From assembly GCF_007570835.1 (NCBI RefSeq), contig NZ_SUNC01000002.1:1-64000 (forward strand): a DNA stretch of 64,000 nucleotides, written 5' to 3'. Below are positions 1-9,509 of this stretch, one piece after another. The position numbers and the translations under genes were made by a program. Under the pieces are notes generated by a model. It made no database searches, had not been told where the DNA came from, and worked only from the letters and a program-made list of their open reading frames with translations. Positions within the stretch are counted from its first letter, which is position 1; every line of letters starts with the position of its first letter. Origin of the DNA: Croceicoccus sediminis (GTDB lineage: Bacteria > Pseudomonadota > Alphaproteobacteria > Sphingomonadales > Sphingomonadaceae).

Positions 1-339
1 CAACTATCGTTCCCCGAAACTTCCTTCCGGGGGACTATGTCGTCCAGCTAAGTTGGCGACCGATGAAAGCGAGCCGTTAAAGCGTCGTCCCCGTCGGTGA
101 GGGCCGTATATGGGCAGGTACCTGAGTCGGTCAACGCCTTTTTGCAATTTTATTTCAATTCGATCCGAACCGATCCCAAAAAGCCCTGATTTCCGCCACT
201 TAAGCCCCCAAAAAAGTTGATCCCGGCATGCCGTCGCCCGCGACAGGGGCGGCCTGAAACCTCCTTCGGCCGTCACCTTGGGCCGTGATGATGGCAATTT
301 ACAATAATCAGGCGTAGTCTCGATGCGGGAGAAAGAGCC
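1..339. other. Left-edge intergenic region
   Basis: No convincing gene is seen here. A reading frame on the minus strand from 4 to 297 has no recognisable domain, an unlikely composition and no ribosome-binding site, so it is not called. The stretch holds a GC-rich block (about 80-145) followed by an AT-rich tract with T-runs (about 138-175), which could be the leader or promoter of a gene lying to the left on the minus strand, or the end of a small RNA. The last 60 bases carry a plausible promoter for the protease gene at 340. Confidence 0.4.
278..305 (+). promoter_or_regulatory. Putative sigma70 promoter of the aspartic protease gene
   Basis: TTGGGC (278-283) and TACAAT (300-305) are separated by 16 bases, a fair match to a housekeeping promoter, 35 bases upstream of the ATG at 340. 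A purine-rich ribosome-binding site (GGGAGAAAGAG) lies directly before the start codon. The call rests on motif similarity only. Confidence 0.35.
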
Positions 340-1275
340 ATGAAAGCCCTCGTCCGTGTCATCTGCCTGATTCTAGGTACAACTCTTGCCGGCCCCGTGG
401 CCGCACAGGAGTTCGCCGCGCAGGACGTTACGCCGCCTCTTCCTTACGAGGAGGAGATAGCGCCCGAAACACTGAGCGCACAGGAACGTGATGACCGGAT
501 TACCCTGACCGTCGGGATCGGAAAGCACGGCCCGTTCGACTTCCTTGTCGATACCGGTTCAGAGTGGACCGTTATCTCCGGCCGGGTCGCGAAACAGCTC
601 GGCTTGGTGTCGGACCGGCAGAAGAAGGTGATCAGCATTGCCGGGCAAAGCGATGCCGGCAGCGTACTGCTCGACGAACTGGTCGTGGGCAAAACGCGGA
701 TTCGCGATCTCGATGCGGCGGTCATCAACGAATGGGACATCGGTGCCGCCGGCATCATCGGGATCGATTCCCTGCGCGATCAGCGGATCACCCTCGACTT
801 CGACAAGAACGAGATCACCGTCGCCCCGTCCAAGGGCATGATGCGTGCGGGCAACAACGAGATTATCGTGCGCGCCCACCGAAAGGACAAGCGCCTTATC
901 GTGCGGCGCGCCTATCTGGACGGGCGCAGCATCGACATCGTGATCGACACCGGCGCCAGCTTCACCGTCGGCAACCGCGCATTGCGCGATCGTTACTATC
1001 CCGATCGGCCCGTCGTCGCGCGTACGAGCATCACCGACGTGCTGGGCAATACGCGCAAGGTCGACATCATCAATGCCGGCAAGCTGGAGATAGACCGTGT
1101 CGTGATCGACGATTCCCTGATCGCCATCGCCGACACTTCGGTCTTCGAGGAACTGGGCCTGACCGAGCGACCGGCCATCCTGCTGGGCATGAACCACCTC
1201 AGCCTGTTCAAGCGGATTGCCGTCGATTTCCGCCGCCGCCAGATCGCCTTCGAACTGGACGAAGACCAGGGCTGA
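340..1275 (+). CDS. Retropepsin-like aspartic protease, exported
   Basis: The 311-residue protein starts with a signal peptide (residues 1-22, hydrophobic core then AQE). It then has two copies of a retropepsin-like half: a D-T-G triad in FLVDTGSEWT near residue 71 and a second in IVIDTGASFT near residue 204, each followed by a hydrophobic flap-like stretch. This is the layout of the bacterial gag/asp-protease (TIGR02281 and PF13650) families, in which two lobes each give one catalytic aspartate. It is probably a periplasmic peptidase; its substrate is unknown. A good ribosome-binding site supports the ATG start. It is a single gene, 74 bases before the ABC exporter and possibly cotranscribed with it. 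Confidence 0.8.
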   Translation: MKALVRVICLILGTTLAGPVAAQEFAAQDVTPPLPYEEEIAPETLSAQERDDRITLTVGIGKHGPFDFLVDTGSEWTVISGRVAKQLGLVSDRQKKVISIAGQSDAGSVLLDELVVGKTRIRDLDAAVINEWDIGAAGIIGIDSLRDQRITLDFDKNEITVAPSKGMMRAGNNEIIVRAHRKDKRLIVRRAYLDGRSIDIVIDTGASFTVGNRALRDRYYPDRPVVARTSITDVLGNTRKVDIINAGKLEIDRVVIDDSLIAIADTSVFEELGLTERPAILLGMNHLSLFKRIAVDFRRRQIAFELDEDQG

Positions 1276-1349
1276 TCGCCCGCTCTTATATGCGGCCTTA
1301 TATGCCGCTTCATATGGCAATGCAGCGCACGTGCCCTAGATAAGGGGCG

Positions 1350-3170
1350 ATGCCGCCCGATCACGCCACGACAAAGACGCTCGATACCTCCGCCGACTGG
1401 CGGGTGATGAAGCGGTTCCTTCCCTATCTCTGGCCCAAGGGGAACACGCCCCTGCGCCGCCGGATCGTCATCGCCATGGTCATGGTGCTGATCGCCAAGG
1501 CGACGACGCTTGCCCTGCCCTTCGCCTACAAGATGGCGGTCGACGCGATGACGACGCCCAGCAGGCAGGCCGCGATGGCGGCCATGGCGCTAGTCATCGC
1601 CTATGCCGCGGGCAGGTTCGGGGGCGTGTTGTTCAACAACCTTCGCAACATCGCCTTCGAACGCGTGGCGCAGGACGCGACACAGAAGCTGGCCGCCGAC
1701 GTCTTTGCCCGCCTGCACCGCCTGTCGCTCAGCTTCCACCTGTCGCGCCGCACCGGCGAAGTGACCAAGACGATCGAGCGCGGCACCAAGAGCATCGACA
1801 CGATGCTTTACTTCCTGCTGTTCAACATCGCGCCGACCGTGATCGAGCTGATCGCGGTGGCGGTCGTCTTCTATATCAATTTCGGGTGGACGCTGGTGGC
1901 CGCAACCGCCGCGACGGTCGTGGCCTATGTCCTCGTCACCCGCTGGATAACCGAGTGGCGCACGGCGCTGCGCGCGCAGATGAACGAGCTGGACGGACAG
2001 GCCCTGTCCCGCGCGGTCGACAGCCTGCTCAACTATGAAACGGTGAAATACTTCGGCGCGGAGCACCGGGAGCAGGAGCGTTACGAACGCGCCACCCGCG
2101 CCTATGCGACCGCCGCGACGAAGAGCGAGAATTCGCTGGGCCTTCTGAACATCGCGCAGGCGGTCATCATGAACCTGCTGATGGGCGGGGCCATGGCCTA
2201 TACCGTGTGGGGGTGGAGCCAGGGGCGGCTGACCACGGGCGATCTCGTGCTGGTGAACACGTACCTCACCCAGCTTTTCCGCCCGCTCGACATGCTGGGC
2301 ATGGTCTATCGCACGATCCGCCAGGGGCTGATCGACATGGCCGAGATGTTCAAGCTGATGGATACGCCGCTACAGGTGTCCGACGCGCCGAATGCGCCTG
2401 CGCTCGACATGCGCCGGGCCACGGTGGTCTTCGACAAGGTCCGCTTCGGATACGAGAAGGAGCGGGATATCCTGCACGGCCTGACGTTCGCGGTCGAAGC
2501 GGGGGAGCGCGTCGCCATCGTCGGCCCTTCGGGCGCGGGCAAGTCTACAATCGCGCGCCTGCTGTTCCGGTTCTACGATCCGCAGGCCGGGCGCATCCTG
2601 ATATCGGGCAAGGATATCCGTTCCGTCACGCAGGAGTCGCTGCGCCGCCATATCGGCGTGGTGCCGCAGGATTCGGTGCTGTTCAACGACACGATCGGCT
2701 ACAACATCGCCTATGGCCGCGAAGGTGCGACCCGCGGCGAGATCGAGGCCGCAGCCCGCGGCGCGGCGATCGCCGACTTCATCGAACGCCTGCCCGACGG
2801 ATACGAGACAGAAGTGGGAGAGCGGGGCCTGAAGCTTTCGGGCGGCGAGAAACAGCGTGTGGCCATCGCGCGCACGCTGCTCAAGAACCCGGAGATCATT
2901 CTGTTCGACGAAGCGACCAGCGCGCTCGATTCCCGGACCGAGCAGGACATCCTGAAGACCATGCGCGCTGTTGCCCGCAACCGGACGACGCTATCCATCG
3001 CGCACCGCCTTTCGACCGTCGCCGATGCCGACCGTATTCTCGTTCTCGACGGCGGCAAGCTGGCAGAGAGCGGAAGCCACACCGACCTGCTGCGCAAGGG
3101 TGGGCTCTATGCCGAAATGTGGTCGCGCCAGCAGACGGAGAGCGAGGACTTGTCCGACGCGGCGGAATAG
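1350..3170 (+). CDS. Atm1/HMT1-type ABC exporter (fused permease and ATPase)
   Basis: This is a 606-residue half-transporter with a six-helix membrane domain (about residues 25-320) followed by an ATPase domain (about 355-590). Visible motifs are Walker A GPSGAGKST (about 392-400), signature LSGGEKQR (about 496), Walker B ILFDEATSALD (about 517) and the switch histidine in SIAHRLST. Sequence style and length fit the Atm1/ABCB7/HMT1 family, which exports glutathione-linked sulfur or metal compounds across the inner membrane and protects against heavy metals in alphaproteobacteria (for example Novosphingobium Atm1). It would act as a homodimer. AAGGGG before the ATG at 1350 supports the start. 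The exact substrate cannot be read from the sequence. Confidence 0.88.
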   Translation: MPPDHATTKTLDTSADWRVMKRFLPYLWPKGNTPLRRRIVIAMVMVLIAKATTLALPFAYKMAVDAMTTPSRQAAMAAMALVIAYAAGRFGGVLFNNLRNIAFERVAQDATQKLAADVFARLHRLSLSFHLSRRTGEVTKTIERGTKSIDTMLYFLLFNIAPTVIELIAVAVVFYINFGWTLVAATAATVVAYVLVTRWITEWRTALRAQMNELDGQALSRAVDSLLNYETVKYFGAEHREQERYERATRAYATAATKSENSLGLLNIAQAVIMNLLMGGAMAYTVWGWSQGRLTTGDLVLVNTYLTQLFRPLDMLGMVYRTIRQGLIDMAEMFKLMDTPLQVSDAPNAPALDMRRATVVFDKVRFGYEKERDILHGLTFAVEAGERVAIVGPSGAGKSTIARLLFRFYDPQAGRILISGKDIRSVTQESLRRHIGVVPQDSVLFNDTIGYNIAYGREGATRGEIEAAARGAAIADFIERLPDGYETEVGERGLKLSGGEKQRVAIARTLLKNPEIILFDEATSALDSRTEQDILKTMRAVARNRTTLSIAHRLSTVADADRILVLDGGKLAESGSHTDLLRKGGLYAEMWSRQQTESEDLSDAAE

Positions 3171-3173
3171 GCG

Positions 3174-3569
3174 CTAGTCCTGACCCGGAAACCGCGGGTG
3201 ACCGGGCAGTTCGTGAAGACCCGCTTCCCAGCCGACCGCATCGGCCAGTTGCACGTGCTTCGTCGGCGGCAGATCGTCCGGATCGTCGAGCGTGGCGATC
3301 TGGATATCGACCTGCGCCGGAGCCTCGGCGCTCGTATAGAACAGGCCCGTCCCACAGATCAGGCAGAAACGCCGCTCCACCCCCAGGGTCGAGCAATAGA
3401 CCGCCGTATCCCCGCTCAAGGACAGGTTCTCTATCGGGAAGCCCGCCCATGCCACGCCGGTCGCCCCGGCACAGCGGCGGCAATCGGTGCAGTGGCAGAC
3501 CGACACGTGGTTCGGCTCGCCCGTTACTTCGTAACGCACGGCCCCGCAGTGGCATCCGCCTGCAAGCAT
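3174..3569 (-). CDS. GFA (glutathione-dependent formaldehyde-activating/CENP-V) family protein
   Basis: This is a small zinc protein of 131 residues when started at the ATG at 3569, which puts the family's opening GGCHCGAVRYE right at the N-terminus; an upstream in-frame start at 3614 would add 15 unconserved residues. The cysteine sets CHC, CHCTDCRR and CLICGTGLFY are the structural and catalytic zinc ligands of the GFA fold. Members bind glutathione adducts or act as small carbon-sulfur lyases, but most, like this one, have no proven substrate. It is convergent with the ABC exporter, with only 3 bases between the two stop codons. Confidence 0.85.
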   Translation of the reverse strand: MLAGGCHCGAVRYEVTGEPNHVSVCHCTDCRRCAGATGVAWAGFPIENLSLSGDTAVYCSTLGVERRFCLICGTGLFYTSAEAPAQVDIQIATLDDPDDLPPTKHVQLADAVGWEAGLHELPGHPRFPGQD

Positions 3570-3627
3570 TCCGATCCCTTGGTAATAAACTGCGCCGTGA
3601 GCCACCGGGCCCACGGCGCGAAATGGT

Positions 3628-4032
3628 TCAGCTTTCGACGCGTTCGACCGTCGCGACGTTTTCCGGATCGGTATTGCTGGTCGCCGTCCAAGTGCCGTCT
3701 TCGTTCATCGTCTCGGTATAGCAGGCTTCTTCGCCGCCTTCGGGCGTTTCGCACCATGCGCCGGGCGTTGCCTCGGTCCAGGTGCCGGTAACGGTCGTTC
3801 CGTCGCTACCCGTGACGGTATAGGTCCCGTCCTCGAGAACTTCGTAATCCCAGGTCGCGCCGTCGGCGCCGGTGACCTTGTACTTGCCGGCGGACGGATT
3901 GCCATCGACTGCCATCGATGCCGCCTCGGTCGGTTCGGCCGCCATCGTCTCTTCGGCGACGGGTGCTTCACTCGGCGCGTCGTTACACGCGGCCAGTGCG
4001 AGGACTGCGGCGATACAGGTGATCTTCTTCAT
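3628..4032 (-). CDS. Small acidic lipoprotein of unknown function
   Basis: A 134-residue protein with a short signal peptide ending in the lipobox LAAC (cysteine at about residue 15), so it should be lipid-anchored. A Glu/Ala/Pro-rich linker follows, then a small Thr/Gly-rich beta domain with two cysteines (GAWCETPEGGEEACYTE) that could form a disulfide. The ATG at 4032 (MKKIT) is preferred over an upstream GTG/ATG because it gives a canonical lipoprotein signal. Similar unnamed lipoproteins are common in sphingomonads. No function can be assigned. Confidence 0.7.
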   Translation of the reverse strand: MKKITCIAAVLALAACNDAPSEAPVAEETMAAEPTEAASMAVDGNPSAGKYKVTGADGATWDYEVLEDGTYTVTGSDGTTVTGTWTEATPGAWCETPEGGEEACYTETMNEDGTWTATSNTDPENVATVERVES

Positions 4033-4225
4033 ATGGTTTACCCCCAAACTCCACCGACTCGGGGCCGGCAGGGGAGGCTACTCCACCCCGTCCGCCAAGG
4101 ACACGCAATTCGCCCGAAGGCCTGCAAGGGTTGCAAATGAGCGGGCAAAAGGGCAGTTCGCAGGCGCAACATGAAGGCGGGACGCGCCCGCCCCTCCTAG
4201 AGAAGACATAGTGGAAAGCCCGATC

Positions 4226-5716
4226 ATGACCCAGCCCGGAGCGTTGAAGCGCGACTGGTTCTCGAACGTCCGTGCCGACGTCCTTGCCGGTATCGTCGTC
4301 GCCCTCGCCCTCATTCCGGAGGCGATCGGCTTCTCGATCATCGCGGGCGTCGATCCGCGAGTCGGGCTCTATGCCTCGGTCGCGATTGCAATCATCATCT
4401 CGTTCACCGGCGGGCGTCCGGGGATGATCTCGGCGGCGACGGCGGCAGTTGCGGTGCTGGTCGTGCCGCTGGTGCGCGATCACGGGGTGGAATACCTGTT
4501 CGCCGCGACGATCCTGATGGGCCTGTTCCAGATAATCGCCTCTATCCTGCGGCTTGACCTCCTGATGCAGTTCGTCTCGCGCTCGGTCATCACGGGTTTC
4601 GTGAACGCACTCGCCATCCTGATTTTCATGGCGCAGCTGCCGCAGCTGACCAATGTGACCTGGCATACTTATGCCATGGTGCTGGGCGGCCTTGCGATCA
4701 TCTACCTGCTGCCGCGCGTGACCAAGGCAGTGCCTTCGCCGCTGGTCGCGATCATCGTGCTTTCGGCGATCTCGATCCCGCTGGGCCTGCCGGTCTTTAC
4801 CGTGGGCGACATGGGTGACCTGCCGCAGGGCTTGCCAAGCCTCGTCCTGCCCAACGTTCCGCTGACGTGGGAAACGCTGCAGATCATCGCGCCCTATTCG
4901 GCGGCGATGGCGGCGGTCGGCCTGCTCGAATCGCTGCTGACGGCGCAGATCGTGGACGACATGACGCACACCGATTCCAACAAGCGCCGCGAATGTTGGG
5001 GCCAGGGTGCGGCCAATATCGGCGCCTCGCTGGTCGGCGGCATGGGCGGCTGCGCGATGATCGGGCAGTCGGTCATCAACGTGACAAGCGGCGGACGCAC
5101 CCGGCTTTCGACGATGACGGCGGGCCTTACGCTGCTGGTGCTGCTGGCGGCGCTGGGTCCGTTCGTCGGACAGATCCCGATGCCCGCGCTGGTCGCCGTC
5201 ATGATCATGGTCTCGATCGGCACCTTCTCGTGGAACTCGATCCCCAACCTTCGCAAGCATCCGTGGCCGTCCTCGGTCGTCATGCTAACAACGGTGTTCA
5301 TGGTCGTTGCGACGCACGACCTTTCGATCGGCGTCCTCTCGGGCGTGCTGCTGTCGGGCATCTTCTTCGCCGGCAAAGTGCAGCGCATGTTCTGGGTGGA
5401 GCGTGTGCGCGATGGCGAAAAGGCGGTCTACAAGGTCGAAGGCCAGATCTTCTTCGCCTCGGTCGACCGGTTCGAAAAGGCGCTTGGCCCCGAAAGCCAG
5501 TACGAGGACGCGGCGATGCACGTCGTCATCGACGTCACCCGAGCGCACTTCTGGGACATCTCGGCCGTCGGCGCGCTGGACAAGGTGGTGGAGCGTATGC
5601 GCCGCCACGGGCGCAGCGTGCAGGTCGTCGGGCTGAACACCGCCAGCGCCGACCTGGTCGACAAGTTCGCGCTGACCGACAAGACCGGCGTGGAGATCGG
5701 CCTCGCCCCGCACTGA
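4226..5716 (+). CDS. SulP-family inorganic anion transporter with STAS domain
   Basis: The 496-residue protein has the SulP transport domain (about residues 15-375, 10-14 helices; family hallmark VGLYAS followed by [16 protein letters not shown]) and a C-terminal cytoplasmic STAS domain (about 390-490). SulP proteins carry sulfate, bicarbonate or dicarboxylates across the inner membrane, and the STAS domain regulates them. The substrate is not deducible, and no carbonic anhydrase is nearby. Two starts are possible: the GTG at 4211, preceded by AGAGAAG, and the ATG at 4226, preceded by GGAAAG. The ATG is given here. Confidence 0.88.
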   Translation: MTQPGALKRDWFSNVRADVLAGIVVALALIPEAIGFSIIAGVDPRVGLYASVAIAIIISFTGGRPGMISAATAAVAVLVVPLVRDHGVEYLFAATILMGLFQIIASILRLDLLMQFVSRSVITGFVNALAILIFMAQLPQLTNVTWHTYAMVLGGLAIIYLLPRVTKAVPSPLVAIIVLSAISIPLGLPVFTVGDMGDLPQGLPSLVLPNVPLTWETLQIIAPYSAAMAAVGLLESLLTAQIVDDMTHTDSNKRRECWGQGAANIGASLVGGMGGCAMIGQSVINVTSGGRTRLSTMTAGLTLLVLLAALGPFVGQIPMPALVAVMIMVSIGTFSWNSIPNLRKHPWPSSVVMLTTVFMVVATHDLSIGVLSGVLLSGIFFAGKVQRMFWVERVRDGEKAVYKVEGQIFFASVDRFEKALGPESQYEDAAMHVVIDVTRAHFWDISAVGALDKVVERMRRHGRSVQVVGLNTASADLVDKFALTDKTGVEIGLAPH

Positions 5717-5777
5717 TCGTTTCGCGACCAGAAGGGTCGGTGCGGATCCTCGCGTCAGCGGATTTGCAAATGAACTG

Positions 5778-5802
5778 AAAAACTCTCGCGTCAGAGCGAG
5801 AG
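5778..5802 (-). terminator. Rho-independent terminator of the RodZ-like gene
   Basis: On the minus strand a perfect 7-bp stem (CTCTCGC/GCGAGAG, 5783-5789 with 5796-5802) encloses a 6-base loop and is followed by five T residues. The stem overlaps the last codons and the stop codon of the gene ending at 5791, an economical arrangement. Confidence 0.7.
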
Positions 5803-6141
5803 GAAAGACCGCGCCGCGCCGATCATGTTGGCGACGGGGCGGCCGCGCCGCTTGCGTTCATGACGCAGCGCCGATGCGCCCTGGCTCTCCCCGCCGGGAT
5901 TGAGCCGCGCCCTGACCGTGTCGACGATTTCATCGGCATCAAGGCACACGCAATTGGCGAATGCCCGCGCAAAGCCAATTGCGTGAATCTTGCTGGGAAG
6001 TTCGGAAAACGCATCATGTTCGAGCGCTTCGAGATAGCGTGTCGAAACCTTCGTGCTGGACGCTATGTCGGCAAGGGTAAGCCCCTGCCGAAGCCTTGCT
6101 TCGGACAGAATCGAACCGACCTGACCATTGCGTCCGTCCAT
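5791..6141 (-). CDS. Helix-turn-helix protein resembling the RodZ N-terminal domain
   Basis: When started at the ATG at 6141 this is a 116-residue protein opening GQVGSILSEARLRQGLTLADIA, the typical Xre/HTH_25 domain of RodZ and related proteins (HTH about residues 8-70, including STKVSTRYLEALE). Full RodZ has a transmembrane helix and periplasmic domain; here the HTH is followed only by a basic tail (RHERKRRGRP) and a short hydrophobic end, so it is a stand-alone version. The frame extends upstream to 6276 but that part is unlike the family. It could be a transcription regulator or an MreB-linked adaptor; neither is proven. Confidence 0.72.
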   Translation of the reverse strand: MDGRNGQVGSILSEARLRQGLTLADIASSTKVSTRYLEALEHDAFSELPSKIHAIGFARAFANCVCLDADEIVDTVRARLNPGGESQGASALRHERKRRGRPVANMIGAARSFLSL

Positions 6142-6342
6142 GTAAGCATCGTCCCGTATGCTGCGCGACTCGAGTCCAGAGAGCCGCGTTACGCATTGGA
6201 TAACATTACTTTTGCACAGGAGCGAGTCTGCGGCTTGACTACGTCGCAACCGAAAAACGGTTCGGCGTGAAACCATGCTGCAGCTGTGGATCAGCGCAGC
6301 ATGACGGTGCCGGCAGCGGTCCTTCCGCCGGCACCGCTATGA

Positions 6343-7641
6343 TCACAGAATATACTTCGACAGGTCCGCGTCGCCGGCCAGTTCGCCCAGCTTGTCGCGC
6401 ACGTATTCCTTGTCGATCGTGACGGTCGTGCCGGTGCGTTCCTCGGCATCGAAGCTGACTTCTTCCAGCAGCTTTTCCATCACTGTCTGAAGGCGGCGCG
6501 CGCCGATGTTTTCGACGCTCTCGTTCACTTGCGCAGCGGTCGCGGCGATTTCCCGGATCGCGTCAGGCTGGAAATCGAGCGTGACTTCCTCAGTCGCGAT
6601 CAGCGCCTTGTACTGCTCGACAAGGTTCGCCCGCGTTTCCGACAGGATGCGGATGAAATCCTCTTCGGTCAGCGCGCGCAGTTCGACGCGGATCGGCAAG
6701 CGGCCCTGCAATTCGGGCAGCATGTCGCTGGGCTTCGACACGTGGAACGCGCCCGATGCGATGAAGAGGATGTGGTCGGTCTTCATCGGGCCATACTTGG
6801 TGGCCACCGTCGTACCCTCGATCAGCGGCAGCAGGTCGCGCTGCACGCCTTCGCGCGAAACCGATCCGCCGCGCACGTCGGACACGGCGATCTTGTCGAT
6901 CTCGTCCAGGAAGACGATGCCGTTGTGCTCTGCATTCTGCAGCGCGACGCGGGCGACGTCGTCCTGGTCCATGCGCTTTTCGGATTCCTCGTCGACCAGC
7001 TTGTCCCAGGCCTGCGCCACGGTCAGCTTGCGGCGCTTCATCTTGGCGCCGCCGAACGCCTTGCCCATCATGTCGGACAAGTTGATCATGCCGACATTGC
7101 CGCCCATGCCGGGGATTTCCATCGAGGTATTGGGCGTATCCTCCACCTCGATCTCGATCTCCTTGTCGTTGAGGTGGTTGTCGACCACCCGCTGGCGAAA
7201 GCTTTCGCGCGTCGCCTCGCTGGCCGAATCACCGACGAGCGCGTCGAGCAGGCGCTTCATCGCGGCGGCACTGGCCGCTTCGCGAACGGCCTCGCGGCGG
7301 CGGTCCTTTTCAAGGCGGATCGCCTCTTCGGCAAGGTCGCGGGCGATCTGTTCGACGTCGCGGCCGACATAGCCGACTTCGGTGAACTTGGTCGCTTCGA
7401 CTTTCACGAAAGGCGCGTCGGCCAGCTTGGCTAGGCGGCGGCTGATCTCGGTCTTGCCGCAGCCGGTGGGGCCGATCATCAGGATGTTCTTGGGCGTGAC
7501 CTCGTCGCGCAGTTCGTCCTTCAGGCGCTGACGGCGCCAGCGGTTGCGCAGGGCAACGGCAACGGCGCGCTTGGCGTCCTTCTGGCCGACGATATGTTCG
7601 TCCAATGCGGCGACGATGGCCTTGGGGGTCAGGTTCTTCAT
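6343..7641 (-). CDS. hslU: HslU, ATPase subunit of the HslUV protease
   Basis: A 432-residue AAA+ unfoldase that feeds substrates into the HslV proteolytic chamber. Visible features are the opening [20 protein letters not shown], Walker A GPTGCGKT (57-64), the pore motif GYVGRD, the inserted I-domain (about 110-235), Walker [13 protein letters not shown], the sensor region near SGAFH, and the C-terminal LSKYIL tail that docks into HslV. Length is normal for the family. It is the second gene of an hslV-hslU operon, 14 bases after hslV. Heat-shock control is expected from the family, but no clear sigma32 promoter was located. Confidence 0.97.
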   Translation of the reverse strand: MKNLTPKAIVAALDEHIVGQKDAKRAVAVALRNRWRRQRLKDELRDEVTPKNILMIGPTGCGKTEISRRLAKLADAPFVKVEATKFTEVGYVGRDVEQIARDLAEEAIRLEKDRRREAVREAASAAAMKRLLDALVGDSASEATRESFRQRVVDNHLNDKEIEIEVEDTPNTSMEIPGMGGNVGMINLSDMMGKAFGGAKMKRRKLTVAQAWDKLVDEESEKRMDQDDVARVALQNAEHNGIVFLDEIDKIAVSDVRGGSVSREGVQRDLLPLIEGTTVATKYGPMKTDHILFIASGAFHVSKPSDMLPELQGRLPIRVELRALTEEDFIRILSETRANLVEQYKALIATEEVTLDFQPDAIREIAATAAQVNESVENIGARRLQTVMEKLLEEVSFDAEERTGTTVTIDKEYVRDKLGELAGDADLSKYIL

Positions 7642-7655
7642 GGGTTTCTTTTCGA

Positions 7656-8222
7656 TCAGGATTCGACGGCTTCGAGCGTCACGTTGTCGTTCGTGAAGAC
7701 GCAGATGTCGGCGGCGACCTTCATCGCCTTGCGCGCGATCGTCTCGGGGTCTTCCTCGTAATCGACCAGCGCACGGGCGGCGGACAGGGCGTAGTTGCCG
7801 CCCGAACCAATGGCCGTGATGCCGCCTTCGGGTTCCAGCACGTCGCCATTGCCGGTGATGACCAAGAGGACGTCCTTGTCCGCCACGATCATCAACGCCT
7901 CAAGATTGCGAAGATACTTGTCGGTGCGCCAGTCCTTGGCCAGTTCGACCGCGGCGCGCATCAGCTGACCGCGATATTGCTCCAGCTTCTTTTCCAGCCG
8001 GTCGAACAAGGTGAAGGCGTCGGCAGTGGCGCCGGCGAACCCGGCGACGACCTTGCCGCCTTCGCCGATACGGCGCACCTTGCGTGCGTTGGGCTTCATC
8101 ACGGTGTTGCCCATAGAAACCTGTCCATCACCGGCAACGACGGTCTTGCCGCCGCGCTTCACGCCGATGATGGTGGTACCGTGCCACGGTGTAAGGCCGT
8201 GGGCCTGCATGTTTCCGTCCAT
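7656..8222 (-). CDS. hslV: HslV, threonine peptidase subunit of HslUV
   Basis: A 188-residue proteasome-related N-terminal threonine hydrolase. The catalytic Thr is expected to be exposed by removal of about 15 residues before [20 protein letters not shown]; the next conserved blocks are [23 protein letters not shown] (split over two strands) and [14 protein letters not shown]. Two stacked hexamers form the chamber capped by HslU. The start at 8222 gives a propeptide of the length seen in alphaproteobacteria. It is the first gene of the hslVU operon. Confidence 0.97.
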   Translation of the reverse strand: MDGNMQAHGLTPWHGTTIIGVKRGGKTVVAGDGQVSMGNTVMKPNARKVRRIGEGGKVVAGFAGATADAFTLFDRLEKKLEQYRGQLMRAAVELAKDWRTDKYLRNLEALMIVADKDVLLVITGNGDVLEPEGGITAIGSGGNYALSAARALVDYEEDPETIARKAMKVAADICVFTNDNVTLEAVES

Positions 8223-8279
8223 GGCCGCGATATGGGATCGCGGGCGCGCCGTTCAATATCGAGCGGCGCTCAGCCTGTC

Positions 8280-8780
8280 TCAGCTGCCGTTCGTTCCCCC
8301 GCCGGCACCGCCGCCCAGGCCGCCCGCACCGACCGCGCCGATGTTGCCGAACAGGTCTTCCAAGAAGCCACGGTCACGGCCCAGCGTCGGCGTCTTGTCG
8401 CCATCGGGGTTGATGTCGCGCACGTCGTCCACGCCCGCCGTCGTCACCGAGGCGACGTTACCGGCCGAATCGAAAGCGACCTTCAGCACTTCGTGCCCTT
8501 CGATTTCGGGCTGACCGAAAACGCGCTGTTCGGTGGTGCTGGACACGTAGTACCAGACCGGATCGCCGAACTGGCTGGCGAAGCTGGGCTGGCCCAGGGT
8601 ACCTTCGACCGACTGACGATTGTCCAGACCCGGCGTAATAGCGGTGGTCAGCGCCTGGTCCATGACATAGCCACGACGATCCTTGATCGAGGTGCAGCCC
8701 GCCAGCAGCATCGGCGTCAAAGCCGCGAAGGCCGCGACCTTCAGCACGGAAACAGTCTTTTCGCTGCGGTTCGTCGCCAT
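8280..8780 (-). CDS. bamE: BamE (SmpA/OmlA) lipoprotein of the BAM complex
   Basis: The 166-residue protein has a signal peptide ending in the lipobox LLAGC (Cys29), then an SmpA/OmlA fold including ITPGLDNRQSVEGTLGQPS and PVWYYVSSTTEQRVFG, and ends in an unusual Gly-rich tail (about 145-166). BamE stabilises the outer-membrane protein insertion machine from the periplasmic face. The ATG at 8780 is chosen because it starts the signal peptide; the open frame extends further to 8864 without family similarity. It is divergent from the cytochrome c chaperone gene. Confidence 0.9.
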   Translation of the reverse strand: MATNRSEKTVSVLKVAAFAALTPMLLAGCTSIKDRRGYVMDQALTTAITPGLDNRQSVEGTLGQPSFASQFGDPVWYYVSSTTEQRVFGQPEIEGHEVLKVAFDSAGNVASVTTAGVDDVRDINPDGDKTPTLGRDRGFLEDLFGNIGAVGAGGLGGGAGGGTNGS

Positions 8781-8996
8781 TGTGTTCCTACGCGCCTTTC
8801 GCCAATCGCACGGTGTGCCTATATCTTCGCACGAAGCCTTAGTGACAGTGCGCCACGCGCACAAGGCACAGGGTCCCGTCTTTGTCGACTAAGTGGACCC
8901 TTCGCTTCGGGTTAGAGCGCTTGGCGCTTGGCCCTTGCGGGTTTAATCTTGGATGAATGGGCCGCCCCGGCGCGGCTTTGTGGATGGAGCGTTTCG
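8781..8996. promoter_or_regulatory. Divergent intergenic region between bamE and the bc1 chaperone
   Basis: These 216 bases must hold promoters for both flanking genes. An in-frame extension of the rightward gene reaches 8928 but is not supported by family alignment. No strong -10/-35 pair or hairpin was found by eye. Confidence 0.3.
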
Positions 8997-9509
8997 ATGT
9001 TGCGACTGCTGGACCGGATATTCGGGGGACCGCGCGAAGGCGACCTGACCAAGCTGTGGCACCGCATCGTAGAAATCGCGCGCGAGGAACACTGGTACGC
9101 GTCGAGCGGCGTTGCCGACAGTGTCGAGGGCCGTTTCGACATGGTCACCGCGGTGACTGCGCTTGTCATCATCCGCCTGAACGAGGAAGGCGACGTCGAG
9201 GCCGCGGCCCGGCTGACCGAGCTGTTCATCGACGACATGGACGGCCAGCTGCGCGAAGCGGGCGTGGGCGATCTGGTCGTCGGCAAGTCGATGGGCAAGC
9301 TGGTGTCCGCGCTTGGCGGACGGATCGGGGCCTACAAGGAAGGCCTCGACGGCAGCGACGCCGACCTTGCCGAAGCCGCCGACCGCAATGTCACGCGTAA
9401 CGAGGGCGAGGAAAGCGCCCTGCCGCTGGCCGAAGGGCTGCGCGCGCTTTACGCCGACATCGCCGCAACGCCGCTGGACAAGCTGCTGGCCGGGGAGATT
9501 GCGCGATGA
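8997..9509 (+). CDS. Ubiquinol-cytochrome c chaperone (CBP3/UQCC1-like)
   Basis: This is a 170-residue protein of the ubiquinol-cytochrome c chaperone family, which helps cytochrome b and the bc1 complex assemble. Visible signatures are LWHRIVEIAREEHWYAS near the N-terminus, VEGRFDMVTAVTALVIIRL and LTELFIDDMDGQLREAGVGDLVVGK (split over neighbouring helices), as in alphaproteobacterial homologues of mitochondrial Cbp3. The ATG at 8997 (MLRLLDRIFGG) is preferred to a longer frame from 8928. Its stop overlaps the start of the next gene (ATGA), so the two are translationally coupled. Confidence 0.85.
   Translation: MLRLLDRIFGGPREGDLTKLWHRIVEIAREEHWYASSGVADSVEGRFDMVTAVTALVIIRLNEEGDVEAAARLTELFIDDMDGQLREAGVGDLVVGKSMGKLVSALGGRIGAYKEGLDGSDADLAEAADRNVTRNEGEESALPLAEGLRALYADIAATPLDKLLAGEIAR

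Noticed and set aside
4-297. A 97-codon open frame on the minus strand at the left edge
   Set aside because: It has no recognisable domain, no ribosome-binding site and an unusual composition, and it covers a promoter-like region.
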